Shown piece after piece: positions 56,166-64,000 of a stretch of 64,000 bases of DNA. The stretch comes from Gammaproteobacteria bacterium (lineage in GTDB: Bacteria > Pseudomonadota > Gammaproteobacteria > Ga0077536): NCBI GenBank assembly GCA_021773835.1, contig JAJFJQ010000073.1, positions 558,001-622,000 of the forward strand, read 5' to 3'. Position 1 is the first letter of the stretch; each line of letters starts with the position of its first letter. Below the pieces are notes generated by a model. The model had not been told where the DNA came from. It saw only the letters and a list, made by a program, of their open reading frames with translations, and did no database searches. The translations under genes and the position numbers were made by a program.

Positions 56166-57365
56166 TTATATGAACGCTGTCGGCTCCTCTTGCCCGGTGA
56201 CCAAGGATCCGTACAGGCGCACAGCACTTTCATGGCTCAAAAAGCCATGGCAGTTAATCGCCGACACGTCCTGAAAAGCACGTTGTAGTGGATGATCCGG
56301 CGTCAATACGGCGCCGCCGCTGTTGAGGAATAATGCCTGCACCGCATGCATGCATTCTCGCGTCGCCCAGGTCGTATCGACGCAGGTCTTGGCGGCCAAT
56401 GCCCGAGGCATCCGTCCTGATTGCTTGGCAGCATCGCGAATCACTCGGCCCGCACGATCGAGTAGCAAACGCGCAATGTCGACCCGCATTTCTGCCTCGG
56501 TCAACATAGTGTGTGCCTGTGGTGCGTTTGCACGCGCTTCACCAGTGATGGGGTAGGCTCCAGGCTTAGACAACAAGCTCTCAGTGAAATCTTGCAGTGC
56601 TTGTTCTGCAATACCAAGCCCCGGCCCACCGAGATTTAGAACTAGGATCGGCACAAACGCAGCGTTAAATGCAGGCCCGGGGTTGGAGTCCAAGCCGGGT
56701 GAAGTGCCAGCGCAGGCCGCGCCGTAGGACAATAGTCGATCCTGCGGCACGAATAGATCCGAACACGTGAGACTTAGGCTTCCCGTTGCCTGCAAGCCAG
56801 ATACAAACCAATCGTCTTTTTCTTGTAGATCTTTTCCACTTACCAGCAATGCGCCGACGTCAATCAATGCATCGCTGTCATCCAACACCTGTACCCCAAG
56901 CCACGCCCAATCGCGCGCCGGCGCACCGGAGCAAAAAGGGAAACTACCGCGTTCGATCAGGAACCCACCGTCGACCGATCGGGCGATATTCTTCATCGGA
57001 TTGAGCGAGGCCACGATGACCGGGCTGGGTCCGTCGGAGAATACTTCTTGTTGCACCGCATCCGGCAAAAATGCGACCAGCCAATTGTGTACCTGATAGA
57101 CCGCTAGAACCCATGCTGCTGCAGAACAACCGCGCGCCAAACGCGCGACCGAGGGCAGCACCTCAACCATGTGGAGCTCATCGCCACCGAACCGTGTCGG
57201 CACATATGCCTTAAGCATGCCGGCGTCGCACATCTGCGCAACGGTATCCGCGCCGAGGCGCCGTTCAGCCGTCGCGGCGACGGTACGTGCGCCGAAAATT
57301 GGTGCTAGATCCGCGGCACTGCTAAGCAATTTGTTTGCTGCAGCACTCAAGTGCGCGACATCCAT
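56166..57365 (-). CDS. Flavin-dependent monooxygenase, HsaA/HPAH-C2/TftD class
   Basis: A 399-residue enzyme with the acyl-CoA dehydrogenase fold, as in the oxygenase part of two-component phenol hydroxylases. Features are CDAGMLKAYVPTRFGGDELHM near residue 45, the aromatic-acid region GCSAAAWVLAVYQVHNW near 80, FCSGAPARDWAWLG near 145 and a C-terminal INCHGFLSHESAVRLYG. It would need FADH2 from a separate reductase, not seen adjacent. ATG is preferred to the TTG just before. It could hydroxylate phenols or hydroquinones for the ring-cleavage genes. Confidence 0.82.
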   Translation of the reverse strand: MDVAHLSAAANKLLSSAADLAPIFGARTVAATAERRLGADTVAQMCDAGMLKAYVPTRFGGDELHMVEVLPSVARLARGCSAAAWVLAVYQVHNWLVAFLPDAVQQEVFSDGPSPVIVASLNPMKNIARSVDGGFLIERGSFPFCSGAPARDWAWLGVQVLDDSDALIDVGALLVSGKDLQEKDDWFVSGLQATGSLSLTCSDLFVPQDRLLSYGAACAGTSPGLDSNPGPAFNAAFVPILVLNLGGPGLGIAEQALQDFTESLLSKPGAYPITGEARANAPQAHTMLTEAEMRVDIARLLLDRAGRVIRDAAKQSGRMPRALAAKTCVDTTWATRECMHAVQALFLNSGGAVLTPDHPLQRAFQDVSAINCHGFLSHESAVRLYGSLVTGQEEPTAFI

Positions 57366-57543
57366 CAATAGTCCCCCTTACGTGTCCCATTCGCATCGGC
57401 CCGCGGCCAACTCACCGAAATGTTGGCCCGTTAGGCAGCGTGATAAAGCAGCGATGCCGCTATCTTCCAAGTATGTCGATATGGCCTCATGCAGCATCGG
57501 ATAACGAGCTGCTTGAGGCATTTAGAGGTCGACTAGCGCAGGA

Positions 57544-58509
57544 TCAATCCTTTAGGAATCCGATCTGCGACATCAGTTCCTGTTTATTTTGCTCGATGTT
57601 TGGTGACACCATGACGTCCATACCGAGATTCTCGAGTGGTTCGTCGCAGGTGAAGCTGGGTTTATGCGAAACCGTTGCTTCGAACATCGCGCCAGAGGGT
57701 GTGCGGATGTAGATCGAATCAAAATAACCGCGATCCTTAACATCGGAGACATCGGTATAGCCAATAGCCTCAAGGAAGAATTTCAGTTCGTCCTGGTGTT
57801 TATGACTCGCAACCTCGAAGGCCATGTGATGGATCGCACCTTCTCCGACTGTCCATGTGCCGGGTTTACGATCGGGCTCGACCTCAAAATCAACGATCGC
57901 CCCACTGCCGCCCTTACCAACCGTGTAACGGATCAGATTACGGTCATCGCCGACACGTTCGCCGCCCCAGCCGACCTGCATAAATTCTTCCATAAATTCC
58001 GCATCACGCATCGACACCCCGATTGAATGCGTGCCTCGGATCATCATCTCCGCCGGCACCGGCCCTTGCGTATGTGGCGTTCGTGGGTCATCGGCGACTG
58101 CGGCCAGGGTGTAGTTCACCCCACATGGATGTTCGAAATCGAGATAAGTCTCGCCAAAACGTTCCGTTTGCTCGACCGCAAAGCCATGCTCGGTCAGGCG
58201 TTGTTGCCAATAGTCGACCGCGCCAGGCGGAATTGACAAGGCGACGTAGCTCACCTGCCCTGAGCCCTTGCGACCCTTTACCCCGGTGTGGCGCATGGGG
58301 AAGGTCGTTACCAGAGAGCTTTCCTCGCCAGCATCGTTACCGTAATAAAGATGATAGATGGGTACTTTGCCATCATAAAAGAGCGTCTTTTTAACGCTCT
58401 TCATGCCGAGCACCTTAGTATGAAATTCGTAGTCTTCCTGGGCGCCGCCCGTCGCAATCGTGATGTGATGATGACGTAAGACGTGGGATCCTGGCGTTGC
58501 TTCTGCCAT
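57544..58509 (-). CDS. PcpA/LinE-type VOC ring-cleaving dioxygenase
   Basis: A 321-residue two-module VOC protein. The metal ligands fall at His15 (RHHHITI), His228 (GAIHHMAFEV) and Glu277 (SGAMFEATV), matching the spacing in PcpA, the 2,6-dichlorohydroquinone dioxygenase. This class cleaves hydroquinones and para-dihydroxyaromatics; MhqO-like relatives share the LGMKSVKKTLFYDG segment. The chosen ATG follows CGGAGGAAACCAGTC. It lies between TetR and the flavin monooxygenase. Substrate (plain, methoxy- or chloro-hydroquinone) not fixed. Confidence 0.83.
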   Translation of the reverse strand: MAEATPGSHVLRHHHITIATGGAQEDYEFHTKVLGMKSVKKTLFYDGKVPIYHLYYGNDAGEESSLVTTFPMRHTGVKGRKGSGQVSYVALSIPPGAVDYWQQRLTEHGFAVEQTERFGETYLDFEHPCGVNYTLAAVADDPRTPHTQGPVPAEMMIRGTHSIGVSMRDAEFMEEFMQVGWGGERVGDDRNLIRYTVGKGGSGAIVDFEVEPDRKPGTWTVGEGAIHHMAFEVASHKHQDELKFFLEAIGYTDVSDVKDRGYFDSIYIRTPSGAMFEATVSHKPSFTCDEPLENLGMDVMVSPNIEQNKQELMSQIGFLKD

Positions 58510-58590
58510 GACTGGTTTCCTCCGGTTTTCGACTTTGTTTGATGAACCTAGCATGCGGCTATACCTGCCGCAATGCGCCTGATTTCGAAT

Positions 58591-59220
58591 TTACGGCACC
58601 CGATAGCGTGCCAAAAAAGTCTGCACTGCAGCATCCGCCTCGGCCTCAATCTCAGCCTTCTCTGGCCGGCTACGGGCGCCGACTATTTGGGCCAACACCC
58701 GATCCCACAGCAGTAGGCCTTCAAATTCCTTCGCTGCGGCCTTCGGATCCGAGACTTTCAAGATGCCCGCGCGTGTCTGCGCTTCAAAGTATTGCGCGAG
58801 GGCTGACTGGACCATCAATGGCCCTACCGCATAGTAGACTGACCCAAGCTGCGGATATTTCCATGCTGCCGAAATCGTCGCTCGCACAATCGCGATATGT
58901 TTTTCGTCAAGGAGTTGCGTTAGGGTCAGCCGCGCGTAGCGATATAGCGCTTCCTCAACGTTCATGTCTTGGAGATGAAAGGCGTGTAACGCCTGCGACA
59001 AGCCCAAGGCTGTGTCCTCGGTTAGCGCAGTAAGTAGCCCTTCCTTATTGCCAAAGTATTGGTAGATCGATGTCTTCGAGCAGGCGGCACGTTCACAAAT
59101 TGCGTCTAGATTGGTTCCGTCGTAACCGCGCTCCACGATCAAATCTGCAGTTGCAGTGAGGATCGCGGTGCGTTTTTCCTCGTTTCTCGATCCCTTGGCT
59201 TTCGATAGAACAGTACTCAT
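58591..59220 (-). CDS. TetR family transcriptional regulator
   Basis: A 209-residue regulator. The N-terminal helix-turn-helix is ILTATADLIVERGYDGTNLDAICERAACSKTSIYQYFGNKEGL, followed by a helical ligand domain with ALYRYARLTLTQLLDEKHIAIVRATISA. It heads the reverse run of catabolic genes, 81 bases before the PcpA-like gene, and likely represses aromatic genes on both sides. The inducer is unknown. Confidence 0.9.
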   Translation of the reverse strand: MSTVLSKAKGSRNEEKRTAILTATADLIVERGYDGTNLDAICERAACSKTSIYQYFGNKEGLLTALTEDTALGLSQALHAFHLQDMNVEEALYRYARLTLTQLLDEKHIAIVRATISAAWKYPQLGSVYYAVGPLMVQSALAQYFEAQTRAGILKVSDPKAAAKEFEGLLLWDRVLAQIVGARSRPEKAEIEAEADAAVQTFLARYRVP

Positions 59221-59731
59221 ACGTATCGCATAAAATTAAATCTAAGCTTGTATCGCCGATTGAGAGTTTATTTTAAAATAAAATAATAATGTTATTAATC
59301 AAGAATTTATATTTATATATTAATCTTAATTCTAGACTATGCGTAAATCGAATAAGAGCGAAATATCTATCACTAAGTTTTTCGTATTGTAAAGACGTAC
59401 TATACGGTATCCGAATACTGATTGGTACTGCTGCGGAACAGGCGAAAAAGTGACCACAATTAAGGACTCCAGTCATGTCCCAAAACTAACCGGGACAACT
59501 GAGCAATGCGCGGAGGGTCGCGCATCGGATGCTGCCTCGCAACAAAGTACAGGCAGTAGAGGCAGGAGCGAATTACAACAGTAGCAGTCGACAGTTTCGC
59601 GACCGGCAGTGCGCTCGCCTACCCTGCGTTAAGCGGAAGGCGGTCCGCGCCAGGTGCGAATATTAGGCAAGATTCGCAATCGGCTCGGTGCCCAATATCA
59701 TTTTCGATATTGACCGGGACCCAGCAGCGAA
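59221..59731. other. 511-base intergenic region between TetR and maleylacetate reductase
   Basis: No gene was seen. A perfect but low-complexity palindrome TTTATTTTAAAATAAA lies at 59267-59282, followed by an AT-rich block to about 59345. TGTCCC (59476-59481) and GGGACA (59492-59497) form a small stem resembling the repeats at 28-31 kb. The promoter for TetR should lie in the left part. Confidence 0.5.
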
Positions 59732-60790
59732 CTAGACGTGCGGACGGTGCCCGTGATATGCCTGTTCGAACAATTCACGCACACCATCGCGCGTGACCTC
59801 GGCGGCATTGCTGCATGGCGTTTCAGTAGCAATATCCGCGGCTTTGTCGAGGTCTGTCGCTGCCAGCCCTAGGTGCTGCAGATTCGTTTTCTCACTAACT
59901 TGATGCAGTAAATCGTAAATCCCGTTCGCAGCGTCGGTAACGCCAAGTGCTTCGGCGACCCGCTGAGTCCCAACTGGCACCGCGGCACTGTTATAGGCGA
60001 CGGAATAGCCCAACAAGATGGCGTGCGTGTCGGCGTGGGATGTGTTGAAGCTGCCGCCAAGCGTATGACACAGGCGATGATGCAGACTGGTGATGCCCGC
60101 ACCCAGGGCCGCGCCACACAGACAGGCGCCGTATAAGGCTTGGGTACGTGCCTCAATATCATGTGATTCACGGACAACCGTCGGCAAACTAGCGGCGAGC
60201 GCCCGGATCCCATCGAGCGCGAGCGCAGAGATGATCGGGTTTGGACTCGCCGCGGTGGCATTGATAACCGCTTGTGCCATCGCGTTGATACCGCTGGGTC
60301 CGGAAATGAACGCGGGCAAATCGAGCGTTAGTTCAGGATCATAGATAACAAACGTCGGCAGGACCTTGTTGTCACGACCGGTGGTCTTGCGGCCCTCCTC
60401 CGTCAATCCCCAGACATTGGTCATCTCCGAGCCGGCATAGGTTGTCGGGATCGCAATGTTCGGCAGGTCTGATTTTAACGCTAAAGCCTTACCGAGCCCG
60501 GTTGTCGAGCCACCGCCAATGGATACGGTGCAATCCACATTAAGGGATTTGGCCAAGGCCTGTGCTGCTGATACCGTCGCGATCGGAACGTGCATAACAG
60601 CCTGATCGAAGATCCCGGCGCACCGTTCACCGATAAGATCGGCCACCGCATCGCCATGATGACGTTGCTCAGGGGTTGAGAGCACCAGCGCTCGTGCCAG
60701 ACCGCGGCTATCCATTTCGGCAGGAAGCCGGTTGAGCGCGCCGGCGCCGAAGATTATCTGCCACGGTAGTGCCGCGAATTCGAATTCCAT
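59732..60790 (-). CDS. Maleylacetate reductase
   Basis: Maleylacetate reductase converts maleylacetate to 3-oxoadipate with NAD(P)H. The 352-residue protein is of the iron-alcohol-dehydrogenase fold. It has FGAGALNRLPAEM near residue 15, the nucleotide loop IGGGSTTGLGKALAL near 85, PTTYAGSEMTNVWGLTEEGRKTTGRD near 111, and a His-rich ITSLHHRLCHTLGG near 230. It ends the hydroquinone pathway shown here and is divergent from the Rieske oxygenase operon. The ATG gives the family start MEFEFAALPW; earlier in-frame ATGs exist. Confidence 0.92.
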   Translation of the reverse strand: MEFEFAALPWQIIFGAGALNRLPAEMDSRGLARALVLSTPEQRHHGDAVADLIGERCAGIFDQAVMHVPIATVSAAQALAKSLNVDCTVSIGGGSTTGLGKALALKSDLPNIAIPTTYAGSEMTNVWGLTEEGRKTTGRDNKVLPTFVIYDPELTLDLPAFISGPSGINAMAQAVINATAASPNPIISALALDGIRALAASLPTVVRESHDIEARTQALYGACLCGAALGAGITSLHHRLCHTLGGSFNTSHADTHAILLGYSVAYNSAAVPVGTQRVAEALGVTDAANGIYDLLHQVSEKTNLQHLGLAATDLDKAADIATETPCSNAAEVTRDGVRELFEQAYHGHRPHV

Positions 60791-60928
60791 AGTGTCCCCA
60801 AATCGATCCGGATTGGACTTCATTCTTTCGGTTTTTGGGGGCGAATACAATTGCCCAGCGTGAGGCGGGTATCAACTGATTTCGCCCTACCAATAGGCGT
60901 TCGAAGTGTCCCACTCGCGCTTGATATA

Positions 60929-60940
60929 TTGGTCGACTAA
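60929..60940. promoter_or_regulatory. Candidate operator in the divergent catabolic promoter region
   Basis: TTGGTCGACTAA is palindromic at ten of twelve positions around GTCGAC. It lies between the divergent maleylacetate reductase and Rieske oxygenase genes. GGTCGACTA recurs once at 57527-57535, in the gap before the flavin monooxygenase end of the same cluster. The TetR regulator at 58.6 kb is a natural candidate binder. Confidence 0.35.
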
Positions 60941-61040
60941 TTATACGGTTGGGGCGTAATCTTGCGCTGCCAGATGCTGGCACAGCGCACGATCCGACCC
61001 GATGGGGCCGACGCACAAAGTATCCAACAGTGAGTCGTTC

Positions 61041-62162
61041 ATGAGTAAACCATTTCTACGCAATGCTTGGTATGTCGCGGCCTGGAGCTACGAGGTAGAG
61101 CAAGCTCTATTCGAGCGCACGATCATCGGCGAATCGGTCCTGTTATTTCGCAAACCCGATGGCAATCCGATTGCAATGAGCAACACATGTCCGCATCGAT
61201 TTGCACCACTCGCTCGGGGGAAACTGCTCGATGGTATTGTCGAATGTCCCTATCACGGCTTGCGCTTCAACGCCGAGGGACGATGTGTCTATAACCCGCA
61301 TGGCAATGGCAAGATCCCAAGTCGCGCCCGCACCACGATATTTCCCTTGATAGAAGCGCACGACATGCTGTGGATCTGGATGGGCGATCCTGCCATGGCG
61401 GACCCAGCGACGATCCCCGACTTCAGTTGCCAGAGCGATGACCGCTTCCCGACGGTCAGCGGCGTCATTGAAATGCACGCAAATTACGAACTCATCAGCG
61501 ATAACCTCATGGACCTAACCCACGTCGAATTTGTCCATGAAGGTATCCTAGGCTCCGATGCTATCAAAGCCGGCGAGCATGAAATCACGCAAAGCGGCAC
61601 GACGATGTATTCGAATCGCTGGTGTCCTAATGGTTTAGCACCACCTGCATGGGATGCGATGTTCGGCAATTATGGGAAGCCCGTTGACCATTGGCTGTAT
61701 ATGCGCTGGGACGCGCCCTGCCATATGCTGCTTGACGTTGGCATCACCCCGGCGGGGAAACCGCGCGAAGATGGGATCTGGATCTACGGGACTGATATTC
61801 TCACCCCGAAGGACGAGACCTCGACGTATTACTATTGGGCTGCATCCCGTAGCTACGACGTAGACGATCCCTCTGCCGGACAGTTATGGGAAGAAGCAAT
61901 TACAGTAGCATTCGGCCAACAAGACAAGCCATTGATCGAGGCCCAACAACACATGCTCGGGCTACATGGCGCAACGGACATCGATGGGGTCGATGCCGTG
62001 ATGTTGCCAACCGACGCTGGCCCCACGCGCTGTCGCAAAATCATGGATAAACTTAGGGAGACAAATACAAGCACACCTCCCGACCCGCGTAATCCGGCGC
62101 TGACAGAGCTGCTCGAAAAATCAACCGGCAACTACACCGGCAGAGTTACCCCCGTCGTTTGA
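61041..62162 (+). CDS. Rieske non-heme iron oxygenase, VanA-type
   Basis: A 373-residue oxygenase component. The Rieske cluster ligands are Cys50 and His52 (TCPHRFAPL) and Cys69 and His72 (CPYHGLRF). The mononuclear iron motif lies in DNLMDLTHVEFVHEG. Architecture and length match vanillate O-demethylase oxygenase (VanA) and similar methoxyaromatic demethylases. No reductase (VanB) gene is adjacent. It is followed 31 bases later by the hydroquinone dioxygenase genes, so it may demethylate a methoxylated precursor. Start ATG; 13 upstream codons excluded. Confidence 0.88.
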   Translation: MSKPFLRNAWYVAAWSYEVEQALFERTIIGESVLLFRKPDGNPIAMSNTCPHRFAPLARGKLLDGIVECPYHGLRFNAEGRCVYNPHGNGKIPSRARTTIFPLIEAHDMLWIWMGDPAMADPATIPDFSCQSDDRFPTVSGVIEMHANYELISDNLMDLTHVEFVHEGILGSDAIKAGEHEITQSGTTMYSNRWCPNGLAPPAWDAMFGNYGKPVDHWLYMRWDAPCHMLLDVGITPAGKPREDGIWIYGTDILTPKDETSTYYYWAASRSYDVDDPSAGQLWEEAITVAFGQQDKPLIEAQQHMLGLHGATDIDGVDAVMLPTDAGPTRCRKIMDKLRETNTSTPPDPRNPALTELLEKSTGNYTGRVTPVV

Positions 62163-62193
62163 TCCGACAAAACGAACGAAGGTTCAATAGGAA

Positions 62194-62700
62194 ATGGCTA
62201 TGGACGAACAAACCGTATTCGCATCGATCGACAACTACACCAAAGGCGGCGTTGAGATCACGGGCAAGGATGAACCTTGGCGCTATCTATTTTCCAACAT
62301 GTTCGAGGTGACCAGTAACTCGCAGCCCTGGGAACGGATTGTTGTTGCCAAAAACCTCGAATTCACCATTGAGGCGACCCGTGCAGAAGGTGAGAGCCCT
62401 TGGTATACCTGCGCGCATGACGAAACGGCCTTACTAATGCAAGGCGCGATGGAGGTCCACTTCATTAAGCCCGGCGACACCAGCGCCCTACCGCCGGAAG
62501 ATAAAGAAGGTGCGGTGCGGCTTTCTGGGGAGCCGCAAGGTGCGAAAATGGGGCACATCGTCGCGTCCCGCGGCCACTTGACACTTTTGCCGGCTGGCGC
62601 TGCCTACCAATTTCGCGCTGACGGGCTCGCAATGATCTTGATCCAATCGGTTCTTGGTGACGAATCGATCGAAAAATGGGCAGAGATCTGCCAGCACTAG
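62194..62700 (+). CDS. pnpC: Hydroquinone 1,2-dioxygenase small subunit (PnpC/HapC type)
   Basis: A 168-residue cupin-fold protein. Size and position directly before the large subunit match the alpha chain of the two-subunit hydroquinone dioxygenase. Visible elements are PWERIVVAKNLEFTIEATRAEGESP near residue 46, ALLMQGAMEVHFIKPGD near 83 and HLTLLPAGAAYQFRADG near 126. The metal is carried by the large subunit. AGGA precedes; the second ATG (62200) is an alternative start with better spacing. Also named hapC in other strains. Confidence 0.85.
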   Translation: MAMDEQTVFASIDNYTKGGVEITGKDEPWRYLFSNMFEVTSNSQPWERIVVAKNLEFTIEATRAEGESPWYTCAHDETALLMQGAMEVHFIKPGDTSALPPEDKEGAVRLSGEPQGAKMGHIVASRGHLTLLPAGAAYQFRADGLAMILIQSVLGDESIEKWAEICQH

Positions 62701-62747
62701 AGACGGCATCGCCCTCATTGCACACAACTTAATGACGAGTAGCAATT

Positions 62748-63767
62748 ATGTCGACAGCAATTAAAGACATCGCAGACAATACGCCTATCAATACGACTGC
62801 CCATAGCGAGAGCGCACCTGATCCGCATAATGGATACCGAAAATACGCCATTGGTGGATTTAGCTTTGAGCGCGACGAGTATTTTGCGCGGATTAAAAGC
62901 CCGACGGGTACACATGTCGTCGATATTGAAAATTTCCTACGTTCGATGATGCGTGACGTCGCCTGGGGATTTTTCTACGGCTGGGTCAATTTCGATGAAG
63001 TGATTGGGACCGTCAATCATTACGGCAGCGTTGATCTCTACATGGGCACGTACAACAGCGCCTATCGCGAAGCCGGCACCGACTATACCGAGCGCTTTGA
63101 CTCACAGAACCTCCTCGCCTGCTTCAAGTCGATGTTGAAAGATTGGACGAACACAGGCTTCGATCCATTCGCCGCTCCGCTGGAAACCGGTACCGCGCGC
63201 GGACCGAAAAACGGTAACAATGATGCTGCGGTCGACTTTCAGCGTGAGCTCGCCGATCGGTTTGTAACCTTGCCCGGTGATAGCGAAATACGGACCGACG
63301 AACGCGGCTTCCCGGTCAACCGACAATTTTCCGATGTAAGCCAAGAGGAACCCGAGATACATGCCGAACCCGGCTTTGAAGGTGAGATCGCGGCTTTCAA
63401 TCTGTTTAAATACCTATCGAGATCGCCAGTTACCTGGAATCCTTCGATCGTATCGATCGTAAAGAACAGCGCCTATTGTCCGACGTCGGAGGAACACATT
63501 CTGCCGATTGATCATGGCAACGACCGGGTCGAGTGGTTCATTCAATTGTCCGATGAAATCTCATGGCGGGTCGGCGATAAGGACAGCGGTGCTCCTCGCG
63601 CAGTTGTTACGATGAAGGCCGGTGATGTGTCATGCATGCCGGCCGATATTCGGCACAAAGGATTTTCGCCGAAGCGCTCTATGTTGCTCGTATGGGAGAA
63701 CCTGACCCCAGGGCTCGAGAAGCGCTATGAGAGCGGTGAACTCCCGCCTGTGCCCGCCGAATTTTAG
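62748..63767 (+). CDS. pnpD: Hydroquinone 1,2-dioxygenase large subunit (PnpD/HapD type)
   Basis: Cleaves hydroquinone with Fe(II) and oxygen to 4-hydroxymuconic semialdehyde. The 339-residue protein carries His256, Asn258 and Glu262 in PIDHGNDRVEWFIQ, and His303 in PADIRHKGFS. These are the iron ligands I recall from the PnpCD structure, in the same spacing and numbering. The fold is cupin. The gene follows the small subunit by 47 bases, and an aldehyde dehydrogenase follows after 100 bases. It may also accept methyl- or chloro-hydroquinones. Confidence 0.9.
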   Translation: MSTAIKDIADNTPINTTAHSESAPDPHNGYRKYAIGGFSFERDEYFARIKSPTGTHVVDIENFLRSMMRDVAWGFFYGWVNFDEVIGTVNHYGSVDLYMGTYNSAYREAGTDYTERFDSQNLLACFKSMLKDWTNTGFDPFAAPLETGTARGPKNGNNDAAVDFQRELADRFVTLPGDSEIRTDERGFPVNRQFSDVSQEEPEIHAEPGFEGEIAAFNLFKYLSRSPVTWNPSIVSIVKNSAYCPTSEEHILPIDHGNDRVEWFIQLSDEISWRVGDKDSGAPRAVVTMKAGDVSCMPADIRHKGFSPKRSMLLVWENLTPGLEKRYESGELPPVPAEF

Positions 63768-63869
63768 ACCCACCTGAGGCTTCGCCAACCTGCCCACAGG
63801 GCCTGGGAGATCTCATTGGAGAGGTCCAGAACCCCGATCCCATGTTGAACCCCATCCCGGAGACAATCA

Positions 63870-64000
63870 ATGCTAGAAAAAACACGCCTGGTTAACCCCA
63901 AGCAGGTACGCAATCAGCTATTTATAAATGGCGAGTTTGTCGACGCACAAGACGGGGCCACTATATCAGTCTCGGATCCGCACGATTTGAGTGAGCTCAC
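63870..64000 (+). CDS. Aldehyde dehydrogenase N-terminus (partial; probably 4-hydroxymuconic semialdehyde dehydrogenase)
   Basis: The first 43 residues of a protein running past the right edge. QLFINGEFVDAQDGATISV and SDPHDLSE are typical of the aldehyde dehydrogenase start. CGGAGACAATCA precedes the ATG. Position after the hydroquinone dioxygenase large subunit predicts oxidation of 4-hydroxymuconic semialdehyde to maleylacetate (PnpE/HapF role). The active site is outside the window. Confidence 0.75.
   Translation, partial: MLEKTRLVNPKQVRNQLFINGEFVDAQDGATISVSDPHDLSEL

Noticed and set aside
59267-59282. TTTATTTTAAAATAAA as a regulator site for the TetR gene
   Set aside because: Perfect but made only of A and T in an AT-rich tract, so chance is a sufficient explanation.

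Overview
The window looks like a chromosomal segment of an aerobic, probably free-living gammaproteobacterium. Positions 1-9321 hold the block rpmF(end)-plsX-fabD-fabG-acpP-fabF-pabC-mltG-tmk-holB-pilZ-tatD. This is close to the Pseudomonas order, and as there no fabH sits between plsX and fabD. Most genes have clear Shine-Dalgarno sites. I saw no rRNA, tRNA, CRISPR array, intact insertion sequence or prophage.

Positions 9.3-26 kb are accessory metabolism on both strands. They hold a small VOC protein, an FAD monooxygenase with a cupin-like partner, RecQ, a Baeyer-Villiger monooxygenase, a luciferase-like flavin monooxygenase and a thiolase. A sulfur/redox pair follows: a persulfide dioxygenase-rhodanese fusion and a lipoprotein thiol peroxidase that lacks the resolving cysteine. 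Next come a YgiQ/PPOX pair and a four-gene unit PPOX-TauD-unknown-glutathionyl-hydroquinone reductase. Positions 26-37.7 kb hold a YpfJ-type metallopeptidase, two PEP-CTERM genes, a gentisate-dioxygenase-like enzyme, an alpha/beta hydrolase, a predicted beta-propeller protein, a possible unrecognised Fe(II)/2-oxoglutarate oxygenase, a formamidase-like enzyme and a DUF1329 exported protein.

The two PEP-CTERM genes form matching expression cassettes. Each has a sigma-54 -24/-12 promoter with exact GG-N10-GC spacing, two upstream 17-bp sites ending in (C/A)TTTACA, and a terminator with the same hairpin and U-tract. Degenerate tandem repeats of about 35 nt built around GGGACA lie between genes at 28.2-31.5 kb.

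Positions 37.8-53.9 kb carry a cystathionine-synthase-like PLP enzyme, aceE without aceF or lpd, a divergent Lrp/AsnC regulator, a tandem-PPK2 phosphotransferase, RidA and an enoyl-CoA hydratase. A reverse-strand acyl-CoA ligase set includes a truncated hemoglobin. A D-aminoacylase-like amidohydrolase, an SDR without its YxxxK motif, a glycine-zipper lipoprotein and a YaiI protein complete this part.

Positions 53.9-64 kb are an aromatic catabolic island centred on hydroquinone/hydroxyquinol chemistry. It has an intradiol dioxygenase, an acyl-CoA-dehydrogenase-fold flavin monooxygenase, a PcpA/LinE-type VOC dioxygenase, a TetR regulator, maleylacetate reductase, a VanA-type Rieske oxygenase, both subunits of a PnpCD/HapCD-type hydroquinone 1,2-dioxygenase, and the start of an aldehyde dehydrogenase. 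These can be joined into hydroquinone -> 4-hydroxymuconic semialdehyde -> maleylacetate -> 3-oxoadipate. The thiolase at 17 kb and glutathionyl-hydroquinone reductase at 25 kb could serve the same metabolism, but that link is inference.
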